In this document: in pieces, positions 22,642 through 36,427 of the stretch
Layout of the letters: every line of letters starts with the position of its first letter
Position numbering within the stretch: position 1 is the first letter of the stretch
DNA from: Chromera velia
Lineage: Eukaryota > Sar > Chromeraceae
Assembly (NCBI GenBank): GCA_018398765.1
Contig: JAHBMJ010005722.1
Location: 1-52,428 of the forward strand
Direction: 5' to 3'
DNA: 52,428 bases
Translations under genes and position numbers: made by a program
Notes under the pieces: generated by a model
What the model was told of the DNA's origin: nothing
Database searches by the model: none
Seen by the model: only the letters and a program-made list of their open reading frames with translations

Positions 22642-24512
22642 TAGCAATCTCCAGTTGTTGTTTTACATGTACTTGTTTCGAGAGTGCATTTCTTCTGTAA
22701 ATGAATTTGGGCACCTTTGTTCTAGCCTTTGTTGCGTTTTTTCTTTGGAGACTATAGTTTAGACAGCCTGGGGATACTGTAGAACCTAGTGTAGGACGGG
22801 CATTAAAATTAAAGTTTTAAGCTAGAAGGTGAGATACATGTCAAGTCTGAATTTAAACTTATATACACTTTTATATGGTACTGAATGCAGTAGTATAACC
22901 TGAAGTTTTGGTGCTTATCGGGTTATCATTAAACTTATCAAACTACTAGTTATCAAAAAAATTAAAACCGATGAACTCAGTCGTACCCCTTCCTTCCCTT
23001 CTTCGATCGCTTTGACTTTTTTAAGTGGGCTAGCAGGTCCGTTTAAAGTTAATTAATATTGTTCAATTTAACGCGTTGCATATATGTAAACCAACTCTCG
23101 TTTAACAGTTGTTGAAACTGTTGTTCATGTATTGTATGGTCGGTGAACCCCCTTCCAGGGCGTTTCGGGGGGGTCTGACCAAACAAATTGGTTTTGGTTT
23201 TCTTGGTAGCCCCTGTAGTACTAAGTAAGATTTAGTACCTGTTTACCAAATGATGGTCCAAATCAAGTTCTAGTTCCACTTCTTTTATCCTGTAGCTTTC
23301 ATCATAATCGGATAATGATAATCCTGGCTAGAATCCTGGGATATTGATCTTATTAAATCCGACTAGAAATCCGAGTCATCGTCTGAGTCTTAGGCCCTAA
23401 TAGCCGCCCTATAGCTGCTAGTCTTGCTAGGAATCATAAGAATCATGAACAAACGAAGGAGAGAGAAACAGACAACTAAATATGAGCACGCATGTTATTG
23501 CACCTTCGAAAGTCACTTTCACTCGCACCTCAATCAATCCATAAAAGTGGACGGATCACCCACCTACCTGCCCACATGCAAGGGGGGTTCCCGTCTCCAT
23601 ACGAAGTTTTGATAGAGGAAAACAAAAGAAAAACAAAATTAATATCTGTAAAAAAATGGGGGGGTAGAGAGAAAATTAATTGACTGACCTTATTGTGGGG
23701 TAAAGAATTAACTCGTTGGTCCCGTATCATCGAAAACTAGCTCGGTTGTGCCTCTACATTTGCGTGGCTGCGTTGTTCCTGCCGCCCTGCTGTCTATTGA
23801 TTGATCGCCTCTGTCTGCATAGATGTATGGGGGATGGCCTCTAGCTGCCAACAACCTCACAGAAAGCCACTGCATACAGGCTGTATGGAGACCGCGTTCA
23901 GCATTAATCAGTATTCATCAGTTTTATTGAGGCTAACCTATGATACTCCCTATGTGAGCTTGTCTCTGTGATTTTCCTGTTCATTCTTTCTCTTCTAATA
24001 AGCAATGAATGGTATGTCTATGATAGAATGTCTAAAGCACTGCATGTATCCAGGGCCTTCAAACGCAAACGGACATTGGGTTATCAATGAACGGTGCATG
24101 TGTGTGTGCATGCATGTGTGTTATGTGCAAGTTAGTGCAAGTTCTGGGAGGGACCTTGTAAGCATTCCGCTAATTTTATTCTTTTTTACACAATTAATTT
24201 CAGCCTCTCTACAGGAATGAAAAAAATCCTTGCCTATGAGGTTCTAGGGTGGAAAAGCAAAGAAGAAGAAAGGTAAGAAGTCCAAAAAAAGCATAACATA
24301 CAGCTTAGTATAACTTAGTGCAACCATACGCGTTCTTTTTCAAGCACTGATATGACTGGACTGCCTCTAATGACGTGACGGTGGGTGCTTTGGCTTCGTC
24401 TCTGTTGTTTCCATCCTTTCTCCACATGTAGGCCGATTCGCCTCCTCTGACCAGGGCCAAGACACTCAGGACTGAACTCAGGATAGCAGGACGGAACATC
24501 AGCGTCTCCGCT
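22642..24512. other. intergenic, AT-rich, no gene supported
   Basis: The 3' flank of the IGR/mS41-like gene. Short open frames here have no recognisable motif. I see no clear mobile element. Confidence 0.6.
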
Positions 24513-24522
24513 TGTGTGTGTG

Positions 24523-24573
<51 letters not shown>

Positions 24574-24934
24574 CTGTGTATGTATATGTGTGTATATATA
24601 ATATTATATGTACGTGTATGTGTGTGCGTGTGTCTATATGTGCGTGTGTGTGTGTGTATGTGTGTGTATGTGTATGTGTATGTGTGTGTGTGTGTGTGTG
24701 TATGTGTGTGTATGTGTGTGTGTGTGTGTGTGTATGTATGTGTGTGTTTCTGTGTGAATGTGAGTGTGAGTATGAGTGTGTATGTGTGTGTGTATGTGTG
24801 TATGTGTGTGTGTGTGTGTATGTGTATGTGTGTTGGTGTGTGTGTGTGTGTGTATATATGTATATGATACTGTGCAAGTGTGTATACACACACACTGTGT
24901 GCGTGTAAAGGTGTGTGTGTGTGTGTATGTGTGT

Positions 24935-24977
<43 letters not shown>

Positions 24978-25018
24978 TATATGTGTATGTGTGTATATAT
25001 GTGTGTGTGTGTGTGTGT

Positions 25019-25064
<46 letters not shown>

Positions 25065-25128
25065 ATGTATGTGCATGTGTGTATGTGTGTATATGTGTGT
25101 GTGTATATATGTGTGTGTGTGTGTGTGT

Positions 25129-25170
<42 letters not shown>

Positions 25171-25196
25171 CTGTATGCGTGTGCGTGTGCGTATGT
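24513..25196. repeat. ~680-bp TG-rich simple-repeat block
   Basis: The block consists of (TG)n, (TATG)n and (TA)n with one 45-base non-repeat insert at about 24867-24912. Very long open frames on the other strand encode His-Thr repeats only and are artefacts. Confidence 0.95.
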
Positions 25197-25543
25197 CTGA
25201 AAAAAAAATGTGATGAAAGGTAGGTTTGTCACCAGGGGCTGCATGCATTTGAGTGACTCGATATTGTGGTGTCCTTCCTCAAAACGACTTTCCAGAGGCT
25301 GCGGGACTTTCACATTCAATTTCATTTTTCGTACCCCCAAGCATCTCACTTAGCACGGTTAACTTTACAGGCCCGCCGTTGTTGTCTCTCTTTATCCATT
25401 AATTCATATATTTCGCGAGGCAAGCAGAAGCAACACAAAGCAAAACGGAGGAGAACAGTGGGATCGACGGCTTCTGTAGAGGGAGAAGTTTTGTTTGAGA
25501 ACTTCAAGGCGTCTACGTGTTTGTGTGTCTGCGCGTTTACGTT

Positions 25544-25544
<1 letters not shown>

Positions 25545-25581
<37 letters not shown>

Positions 25582-25744
25582 TGTATGTGTGTGTATGTGT
25601 GTATGTGTGTGTATGTGTGTGTATGTGTGTGTATGTGTATGTGTGTATGTGTGTATGTGTGTATGTGTGTATGTATGTGTGTGTGTGTGTATGTGTGTGT
25701 GTGTGTGTGTGGATTTATGTGTGTGTGTATGTATGTGTATATGT
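25545..25744. repeat. second TG/TATG simple-repeat block
   Basis: About 200 bases of (TG)n interspersed with TATG, separated from the larger block by 350 bases of ordinary sequence. Confidence 0.95.
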
Positions 25745-28700
25745 GAAAAAGACGGAGCGGACCTAGGCCAGTCTGTTAAAATATGATGATCGAGGGTTTT
25801 TAGGTTAGGTTTAGGTTAGAAATAGTTAGAAACGTATATTGAGGAGCCTGACTGACATACAGACAGACAGGCAAGCAGAGAGATAGACTATACTGCCTTT
25901 TCTTTACTTTTTCGCTTCCCTGCTCTCCCCTCCTTCTCTCTCTTTAAAATTTGTGCTCTCCTCACGCTTTATTTTTCTTCAAGTTTGTTATTCTCTAAGT
26001 TATTCTTTTGTTCTTCTTCTTCATGTAGATATGAATTGAATTTAAATATGTAAAAGTAGTGGTTAAACTATGGTTTTCTGCTACTATTTTCTGCTTCGCT
26101 CGCTGCTTCGGGTGCCCCGAAAATGCAATTGAAAAATCATTATGATTCCGTTAGTGCAATTTGTATGTATAAGTAGTTCTTTTTCTGACTCCTGCTGGTA
26201 CCTGCTGGATGTGAAGTCTAGTATGAAGTGGTCAAAGTAGTAGAGAGTTGCATGACTGCTCAGCTCTAGGCTCAGCTTAATCAAACATTGATCATCACTA
26301 GGATTACCAAGTATTATCAAGGTTTAGCGCCAAACAAAGCCGCCGACGGTATAGCCTTTTTTTAGCAGTGCACCGCGGAGGACATCCGGAACATAAATTA
26401 GGCCTACTAGTAATTTGATGAGGTCAATCCTTCATATATTAATCCTATCATGATTTAACCTAATCTAGTACGTAATCTAACAAAACTGGATACCTAAGCA
26501 TTATATTAAAGCATATTTTATTTTATGTTTATAGAGCTGAAACCTTGAAGCCGATGGTGGGCCGCCTCGGGCGATATATCGAAGGTGCATACATATTGAG
26601 ATATTATTATTGAAATTTAAAGTGAATGCGGGCTATTCATTTATTGGATTAATTCAGCCTATCGGAGCATGTGTTAAAACGGCACAGGCAGAAGGACTCA
26701 CTGCATGGTGGATGAGAGCTGTCTGAGGGGCTGAGGGATCAAAGAAAGAGTGAGAGATCAGGTTTTGGTTCTACATTGCTTCTGCTTGTTTCACACGCAT
26801 GAATCTGTGTGAAGGGTCGACGGGTCGTTTTCTCTGAAAAGAGAATTATCGTTACTTTGTCTGTGCGGACTCCACCGAGGGCATACGGTGTAGACGAAAC
26901 CGTAGTACGAGGAATGGGAGATACACAGGAACGCACGAAAGAAGAAAGATAGAGGCAACGAAAAAGAGAAATAACAATCAAGTTAATGCATTGTGGGTCT
27001 CTCTCTCGCTTGCCGATTCTCCGACTCAAACAACATTTCTTTTTGCATCGACTTTTGTTTTTATTTTTTGACGAAGGGGAAAAATGAATGGAAACTTTTC
27101 TCACTCTGTTCTCGTCCCTCACTCTCTCTCTGTCTGTTTGCGTGTTCACTTGTTGATCAACTCCCTGCAAAGCGGTCTCTTGCCCTCTTCTCTTCCCTGT
27201 TACGTGACTTACGTCCTCTCCAGTCCATCTCTTGATTTTTGTGAGAAATTGGATCGGCCCGGATTGAGAAAAGCCCTCTTGATTTATTCACTGTGACGGA
27301 CAGACGGTCATGCTTGCAGTCAATCAGTCATCGGGCAGTGGGGCTTCTTCTTTGCCTCACAGTGTCCGTCCTTGGTGCCTGCAGGAGCGAATGATCTTCT
27401 CCATCATCCCTCTTTTCCTTCCATTGCTCTGCTTGAAGCTGCTCTGGCATTCCAAAGGAGCAGGGGGGATCCTAACTTTTTTTTTCTTTCTGCGCGCTTG
27501 CATACGCATGCGTGCACTTCATTGAAGAGGGTTTCGATGGCCTCGGACGGAGGGAGGTAGACGGACGAAGGGATGCATCTCTTCATTCTTTGCCATCCTT
27601 TTCGTCCTCTCCTTAAGCAGTAGGTGCTGCCTGGGCTCGCATGTGTCTCTGTCTACTTGTGTGTGCACGTGGGGAAGGGAATTTGTTTTCTTTTATCCCG
27701 CCCGCTGCCTGCGAGTGAAAATCAACATCCACCAAAGGCACGTGCACACAGTGATAAAATCTACGAAGAAATGGGTTGAGGCAGGAAAGAAAGGAGAAGA
27801 ACGAAAGGGAAGGCAAGAGGTGGAACAAGCACTTTATTTGTTTGTTTGTTTGGCTGGGCTGACGTCTTTTGGAATTGATCGATCGGGGTTTCATCTTCTT
27901 TTTCGTTCTGATTTTTCTTTCCTTTTTGTATTCGTGGGCAGAAAGAAGCTTAGAGGCAAACGGTGTTTTCATTCTTCTGAAGTCCAAGAAAGAACAGGGA
28001 AGAGAAAAGGGGAACGTCAGAGAACAATGGAGCATCTGGGCTTCATTCCGTTATTCCTCCCCCCTTCTTCTCTTTCTTTCAGTCCCGCCAAATCAGACCG
28101 ACCACTTCTTTCTCTGACCTCGCGACCCCACTTTCTTTCTGTTTGTTTTGTTTTTCCTCTCGGAGTCCCCCTTGTTTTGCCTCTTCTTTTTCCATCCACG
28201 CCCGTTTCTCTCCTCGTTTCTTCGGTGTACACGTCATTTTGACACACCGATCTCTTTGTTTGCTTCCTGGAGATACTGAGTACTTAATTTGATTTTGCTT
28301 TGTTCTTTTTCGTTTCTTCCTTCCTTGCCTCCCTCGTTCACTCCGTCTGAACCTGCTGTGTGTTTTTCTGTTTGCTACTTTGTTCGACAGCTTTTTGCTT
28401 TTCAATTCGCCCTCTTCCTCCAGTTACTCTTCAACTCTCTCTTCCTTAAGGAAGCAAGGAATGGAGGGAGGGAGAAAGAATTACAGACAGTGCGAAATGC
28501 ACTCTCCCCTTCGAAAGAATCTCATAGAGAGGTGAGTTGAGGGCAGGCAGAAGAAAGAAGAAAATGTGAAGACAACATGCAGTCAATTTTCCTTCCCTTC
28601 TGTGCCCCTCTTCTGCTCTCCCTGGGACAACTTCCGCATCGATCGGCTGATTAGATTAGTTAATTACTTAGACGCATGCATCATCGATCCATGAATGTAA

Positions 28701-31700
28701 CCCCCCCTGCAGGCCCCGCCACCCCCCGTTGGAACCTCGTCACGTGAATGCAAGCACTCAGTCACTCAGTCAGTCAGTCAGTCAGTCAGTGACGCTATCC
28801 ATCTGTTTGGTGCGATGAGGGTACAAATGTAGAGAAGAGAAGAGAAGAAGAGACACGACACCAAGTGATGAAGACAGAAAAGAAACAAGCGGGGGCAAAA
28901 GAAGGAACGAAGGAAGGAAAATATGGATGACGAGAAGAGAAGAGATGAGACATGAGAGAAAGAAAAGAGCAATCACATCAATCGAAGGAAGGAAAACGCA
29001 CGCACGCACCTGCAGGGACATGAATACAACGAACACAACACGGCACAAAAAGAAGAGAACAGACCAGCTCGCAGCAAAGAGAAGACAAGACAGGATAAGT
29101 AGAGCTATCGACTGTCGACTTCCCCTTTCTCTCCCTGTTCTTCCCCGTTTCTGACTACTTTTTCTTCTCCTGGCTGATAGACAAATAAGGAAAAAGGGAA
29201 AGAGACGAAGGGAGAGCAAGAAGATACACGAACATATGGAAAGGGGACTGGAGCTGAGGAAGACTGCAGGAGAGGCAGGCAAGCGCGATTCTTTGCTGCC
29301 TGCCCAGCACTCCATGGAGCAAGCGACAAAAATTCAGTGCATGACCGTTTGGATCCAAGATAGATAAATAAGTAAAGAGAAAACCGTTTGAAAGTTTTCG
29401 CCTTTGCGTGCCCTTTGTTCCTTCCTTTCTCACCGTCCGCTCTCTCTCCTTGTATCGGCGTTAGCACGCAGCCATAGTGAGATAGAGCATTGACGGTAGA
29501 TCGGCCCATGAGAACCTTGTGCTCTCGGTACAAACCCGCCTTCCCGCCTTTCTTTTTCTTTCCTGACCACTCCATCCCCGTCCCTGAAGCCGTTGCTTTC
29601 GGCTTTTGTGCGTCTGTCTTGTGGCCTTCAAGCAATGTCCGTGAGCTACGCCCCCTCCCTTGTTTGTTTGGAGGGTCTGGGAAGGGGTGGGAAGAAGGTC
29701 CGATGCAGGGAGGGAGACTGTGTGAAATGCAGACCCTTCTCAGAAAATTGAGTGAGTGAGTGAGTGAGTGACATTTTGATTTCAGCAGTTGGACATTCCA
29801 CATTGAGTACCTCGTGGACGTTCATTGCAATTTGAACCCTTTCTTTTCAGGGGGAGAAAGTGGGATATGTTCGCGGCAAACGTTATGTCAGAAAGGAAGA
29901 AACAACACGGAGAGTGGATTTTCTTGATTTGGTTTCTTCCCTCCTTCCTCACTCCCCCCAGATCCGCTCAATGCACTAACCGTGCAGCAGAAAACCATTA
30001 GGCAGACCATTCTTTGTTGATGGCTGGCGGCGGAAGGAAATGCAGGCAGATTCTAGCAACCACCCGAACCCCCCTTTCCTCCTTTCCCCCCCTCTTTTTT
30101 GAAGACATGGGGGACGTGACGGGTGCATAGGTTCAGGTGAAGGTCTTTCTTTCGGACGGCATTTTTCGATGCTCGATCTCACTTTGGCGTTCATCTTCTG
30201 TCTGCTTTCGTCTCTCTTCCGCTTCGTCCCTGTGCAGACTGATGCACGTATCTGTTCTTCCTTTCTGCTTTTGTATTTTGTGCCTGCAAAGAAGATGAAA
30301 AGGAAAGAGAGGAGAAAAAAAAGCATTGGTGGTTGTTCGCCTTTCTGTTGATCTGAAGTGGGCTATTTGTTTCTTTTTTCCCTTTTTCTCATAAAAGTTC
30401 TTCATTCCATTCCGTGTGACTACAGAGACCCGTCTGGTGGGGATCAAGCGAGGGCCCGTCCGTCCAAGGGGGGGGAGAGAGGAAGGGAGACTAGTTAAAT
30501 GTTTGGAAGTCGAGTAGTCTTGAGAATGAACAAACCGCTCAGTTCCGATTTGGCCTTCGTTAGTGTGCACTTCTTTTTCATCCCGCTTCTTCTTTCCCTC
30601 CTTTCTCTTTTCCCACCTCAAACCTTTGTCTCTGTTGCTTCTTCACTCTTCATTTTCTTCAAAGCCTGCTTTCTCCTTTCCTCTTTGCCTGCCAGGTGTC
30701 GACAATACAGTGACGGCTGATCGCAGTCGACTTTGCCTTCAGATTCATTTTTGTGTTCCCAGAGCAATCCCTCCCGCATGTGGGAGTGTACTCAGTCAGG
30801 CACGAGTGGAAAAACAAACAAACAAAAAATCGGTCTTCTCAATGATGCATGCTTGTGAGACAGACAGAGAGATTCCATATTGTCAGAAAGTGTCCATAAG
30901 AAGACGACACACAAAGGGACGGACTGTCAGACGATACTGGGCATGATTCATTTCACTTCCTCCTTCACGAAGTCAGGCACTGAGAACATACAATACGACA
31001 CAGACAGACTGACAAACATCCGGACAGGCAGGCAGTCAGAGTGCTGACAGACAATTGCATGCTGTAGAAAGTGGAGGAAGGCTGAAGGAGTAGAACAAAA
31101 CAGAAAGTGACGAGACGTGGAAAGATCCAGCAGACAAGGAGCAGGACGAGTGAGAAAAAGTCAAAACTACAAAGACCTCCCTTCTCTCCTCTCCCTGCAT
31201 CTGCTGACGTCTTCTGCCTCTACACACATGCTCCTTTATTTCTGTTCTGTTCCGTCCCCTCCTTCCTGCAGGAGAAGTCCCTTAATTCCTTTTGCCTGTC
31301 CCTTTTCTCTTTATTTCCTCTACTCCACGCCCAGGCAACGTACTGGAAGGAAACATCTGGTTTCAAACTTTGCGAGTGAGTGCGTGCGTGTCTGAAGGAA
31401 GGAAGGAAGATGAAGGAAGGGAGGAAGGAAGGAAGCGACGGACGATTAAGGGGTGCATGGATTCTTCCTCCCTCTTCCTTCCTTCAAGGAGGCAGGCAGG
31501 CAGGCAGGCAAACGGGAGGGAGACTTTCTTCCTTCGTTCCTTCTTTTTCCCTCCCTCACGCATCTTTTGTCCTCGTCCTGCATGTTCATTTCTCATTCTC
31601 TCTCTAAAGGAACGAACGAAGGAAGGAATGAAGGAAAGAAGCAGGGTGGGGTGATATTGAGGGGAAAAAAAAAAAGAATGGCAAACACGGAAAAAACAGT

Positions 31701-32625
31701 CAGACAGAAGAATCCAACCCCGCCGACAGAAATAGAGAGATGCCGACATTGAAAGCTTTGTCTCTGGTCTAAGAAAAAGTCTTTGCAAGAATAAATAAAA
31801 GGAACTGGACGGAGAGTGAGGGGGGGAAAGGGGAAAGGACAGTCTGGCAACCATGGCAGAAAGAAGAAGAAATAGAGCGCCACACTCCAACCGCACCTTT
31901 CAGCTCTGCTCCTGCTGCAAGGCATTCATTCTCACAATGGGGCCTCCCTGCGCATCGCCAACATGTAGGAAGGAGCTAGGGAAGAGGGGGGGAGAGTCCT
32001 GAGAGGGGGGGTTACAGAAGGGAGGGTGAAGAGGGGAGCAGGAGCTGCGGGTCTCCCTCCTTGTGCATTTTCTCATCAAAGCTAGAGAGAGAGAGAAGAG
32101 ATGTATGTGGGAAGACAAGACAGAATTGAGAGAAGCGAGAAGGAAGATGCCAACAGGCAAGAGAGAGTGAATGAAGGGAAGGGACGTAAGTTTCTTTTGT
32201 TTCTTCTACTCACTCACTCACTCACCGAATAGACGGACGACAGATGGCGATTCAAAACAAAACAAAGAGCTGAAGAGAATTAAGGGAAAAGCGGAGGAGA
32301 ATTAATGTCTGAAGGAAGGATGGAAAGAAGGAAGGGAAACAGAAAGGCAGGAAGCTTTCCTCTCCTCTCAAGTCAATTGAGTTTTTTCAGCAAACGAAAC
32401 CCCCTCCATGACTGCTTCTCCCGTGTTCCTCGAGAAGGAAAGACCCCCTTCGACGAAGTCTCAAGAGAGAGCGAGAGAGGGGGCGGGGGGGGAGGGAGAG
32501 GGAGAGAGAGAGGAAAGAAAGATCGAAAGATGCGTCTCTCGCCTCTCTTTCCACCTTCCTGTCCGACAGACAACTGCTGCTCCTCATCCTTTCCTTTCAC
32601 GCCCCCATTCTTTCTTTCCTCCCTT
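25745..32625. other. long gene-poor region downstream of the NYN-like gene
   Basis: From 25745 to about 26700 it is AT-rich. From there to 32625 it is built of long polypyrimidine or polypurine stretches, with short tetramer arrays (for example CAGT at 28762-28790, GAGT at 29750-29770). Open frames on both strands are Ser/Leu/Phe-rich or Arg/Lys/Glu-rich, as expected from such composition, and lack domains. Its right end must include the 3' UTR of the minus-strand gene ending at 32626. I cannot exclude small exons. Confidence 0.5.
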
Positions 32626-35600
32626 TCATTCGCCTTCTCCCCCAGTGCCCGTGCTGGGACTTTGCTGCTGCTTCTTCTCTCTTGCTCCCTTGTCCTCTGT
32701 TGGCACGTCAGTGGAGGTCGGACCTGCACCGCCTGACCCAGCAGCAGAGGCACTCTCATTTGTACTCCCCGTCCCTGTCCCTGACCCTGCCTGAGGAGCA
32801 ACCCGGGCAGGGGAGGAGGGACCGGAGCTGAGGGGAACTTTGGGCGCCCATCTGTGGGTGTCTCGGAGGGGCACTCCCATTCTACCCCTAGAGGGAGGCT
32901 TTTGGTTTCCTGTGGGGGTCTTTCTGTTTGAGGGGTCTCTGCTGCTGCTGTCTTTGTCTGCATCTCCCAACTGCCCCTCCCGCATGTCGGGTCTCTCGGA
33001 GGCAGAGGCATCCTCAACGAATTCTGCTCGCCAGTCGGGTGTCTCTTCGGCTCTTTCTGCTGTCCTCTCTCTCTCCTTCTCCTTTCCCTCACCAAAACCC
33101 CTAGCGCCATTTCTCACTGAGCCGGATATGCGAGAAGCAGGAAGGGTGGCACTTCCACTGTTCGGTCGTTTGGGAGGGGAAATGGATGCACTGCCTGGGT
33201 GGTCTCTCTCTCTATGCATGGGACCGACCGAGCTAAGGGATCCTGTGGGACGGCCTCTGCCTCTCCCAGGGCCACGCTCCCGGTCAGGTCTGCCCCCCTC
33301 TTCTCCTTCCATTTCCCCCCACCCCGCAGGTCCTTCCTCGAGTCTCGCTCTACTGCTGCGGGTCTCTCTGACCCTCTCTCCTCTGCCTCCGTATTCCCCC
33401 CCCCCTCCTCTTCTGCCCTCCCTTTCGGCAGAATACCCATAGTCTCCTCGCTCTCTCTCGCGGTCCCACAGTCTCTCGTACGCATCCCTCTCTCTGTCTC
33501 TGGCCTCCTGTTTGCGCGTCCCCTTGTCGTAGTAGAGGCCCTCTTCTTCGTACTCTCTGTCTCTGCCACGCGCAGAGGCAGAGGCAGAGATGGCGGAGCG
33601 AGGGGGGCCGAGGGCCAGGTCAAAGGGATCGCCATACTGATCCCTCTCCCTGTCTCTCTCTCGGGGGTGGCCCTCCAAATCCCCATAGGGACCATACTCT
33701 CCTCGTTCTCTGTCTCTGGGTCCTCTCCCTGCCCTCTCTCTGTCTGGTCCAAACTCTTCTTCACCTCCAGGCCCCCAACCCCGCCACGGTCTGTCCCTGT
33801 AGTTCTCTCTCAGAGCAAGATCTCTCTCTCTGTCCCTGTCCCCCCTCTCTCTCTCCTTCTTGAACTGCTGTCGGGGACCTCCACGCTCTCCCTCAGCGCC
33901 TCCCACCAGCCCCTGTCTCTGCATCTCCCTCTCATACTGCACACAGAGAGAGAAGCAGACAAACACACACAAACACACACAGAGCGGGGGGGGGGAGAGA
34001 GAGAGGAGAGCGTTTTCTTTTCTTTTCGCACTACGCAAACAATGCTTTCAGTTCTTTTTTTTTTTTTTTTGAGCCATAGACGGAAAGACCCTTCAGTCCT
34101 ACACGGATCTGTCACATCAAACGTTCCCCCCATGCACACCAACCCTCCCTCCCTCCATCATGCATGCATGTATGGACACGCAGACGTGCGCATGCATCTG
34201 CACAAGTCAAGTCAAGAAAGGACAACGCAGGAAGGAAAGCACAACTGATCAGGCACCATCCATGCAGAAGAGTATGCGATCAGAGGGGTTTACACGAATT
34301 AAAAAGAGAGGAATTGGCAAATCCGTCTGTGCTCCTCAACAAGCTGATCGATATTTCGCTCGATCAACCGCTAATGGATAAGCTCTTTTCACTCCCGTTT
34401 GACATCCACACAAAATCAAACACAGTTTCTCACTGGAAAACAGAAAACGGCAGGGCATACAAAACAGAGGCAGGCTCTCAGTGGGTAAAGACATGCCCCC
34501 CCCCTCCTCAATTTCTTTCCACATGCAAGTGAAAAGAGACTCTTGCTCCTGTGTGTAATCTTAGGCGGGAAAGGGAAAGAAAAGAAAAGCGACTCACAGC
34601 GAGTGGACGTTCCCTCCGGCCCCTCACGGCCTTCGCGTACACTTTCCCCTGAAGAGTGCCGCCCGTCTGGAACTCCACCGGCTCTCTGTTGACTAGCCAA
34701 GGGGCGTCCTCTGCGAAAAATTCGGCACCCTTGTAGCCGATAAATACAGAAATACCACGTCTGTGTGCGTTGGAGGGCGGTGCTCTTGGGGGAGCAACGA
34801 CAATGTTCTTTGCCAAGACGGCGAACCGATCTCCAAATTCTTGGGGACCAAATTCTTCCACAATTTCTCCTTCTCCGAGGGACTCATCCCAAAAAATCAC
34901 ACGGCCACTTTTCCAAACAACACGGTCAGCGTCTCTCTCTCTATCTCTGTCCTTCTCGACACGAGAAAGAGAGGAGGTCGGACCAACACGAGGACGCTCG
35001 ATTGCGCCCCCACCCCACTCCTCCCAGAGGTTCCCCCCCCGATCTCCCCTCGGTGCCTGCCCTGAGGAGGCACTTGCAGGTCGAACACGAGGGAGAAGAC
35101 GCTCTGTCTCTCTCTCATCCTCCCAGTATCCTCTCTCTCTATCTCTGTCTCTGTTTCTTTCCCTCTCTCTGTCTATGTCTCTTTCATCCATCCAACCAGA
35201 CATACCCATCGGGTCCCTTCCATAACTCTCCCCCCGTTCTCTTTCTCGATCTCTAAACTCCCCCGGGGCCTCCCGTGCGGACGGCGGTCTCTCTCTCTCT
35301 CGTTCACGGACGGCATCACGGCGGTCGCGCTCATCGAGCCAGCCCCAGTCTTCTTCCTCTGCATACCCCCCACCCCGCCCTCCTCTGTCCCCCTTCCCTC
35401 CCCGTACCTTCCCACCCCCCCTGACCGCTACCCCCCGACCCCCAAACTCAGCAGCAGGGGGGGCCTGTTCGAATTGCTCCCCCTCTTTCGACTCTGCAGT
35501 CTTCAGAATGCCGCTGTTGCTCTTCGAAGTCCCAAAACCACCATGACCCCGCCCCTGCTTCGCCTCAGAGCTCTGCCGAGTCACGCGCCCCCCCAGACCG

Positions 35601-36391
35601 CCCGCCGCTGGGTGATCGTTAGAGGGCGCCGCCGCAACGGTGAAGGAGGCAGACCCGAATTCTCGGTGCCACTCCTCCCGGAGGACCTCATACTGCACTC
35701 ATTCATTCATTCATTCATTCATTCACGCACTCATTCTTGCTTTCATTCGTTCATTCATGCATTCATGCTGACATGATCCCCACACAAGAAAAGGAACTCG
35801 TTGAGGATGCACGAGACAAGTAATGAATGAAAGAACCACCGCTTTCCCAGTGGGGGCACGCACATTCGCGTAAAGGCAGGCACTCCACTGGAAAGGAAGG
35901 AAGGAAGGAAGCCTCTCTCCGCATCATGGTGACAGGCACTACAGAAAGTCCCGTGCGGGCCCGATCAGGCACTCACTCGAGACGCGAGCGCAACAAACCA
36001 AGGAAGGAAGGAAGGAAGGAAGGAAGGAAGGGAAAAAACTAACAGGCGGACAAACAGAGAGACGGATACACACACACACACACACACACAGAGGGAGAGA
36101 GAGAGAGAGAGAGAGAGAGAAAGGTAGAGAAAGACAGAGAGACAAAGAAACGAACAAGGGAAGAAACGAGGGAGGGAGGGAGGGAAGGGGGGCAGAAGGA
36201 ACGAATGACAATAAAACGAACAAACGCAACAGAAAGAAAGAGATAGACAAAAATACAGAAAGAACACACACTGAGAGAAAAAAAAAAAAGGCCCGGGGAA
36301 GCGGCTGACAAACCAAAAGCGTGAGTCAGAAGACAAACCCGTGGAGAACCTTCTCAGGGACACTGACTGAAACACTTGGAAGAAAACCTCA

Positions 36392-36427
<36 letters not shown>

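Noticed and set aside
24305-25349. Open frames up to 344 aa (minus strand) through the TG block
   Set aside because: They encode only His-Thr repeats produced by (CA)n in any frame; no splice structure or domain.
25791-25828. Telomere-like TTAGG/TTTAGG copies
   Set aside because: Only three irregular units, internal to the window and not extended.
33199-34248. 349-aa plus-strand open frame
   Set aside because: It lies antisense to the Arg/Glu/Asp-rich last exon of the minus-strand gene; its Ser/Leu-rich content is the complement of GAG/CGA-rich codons.
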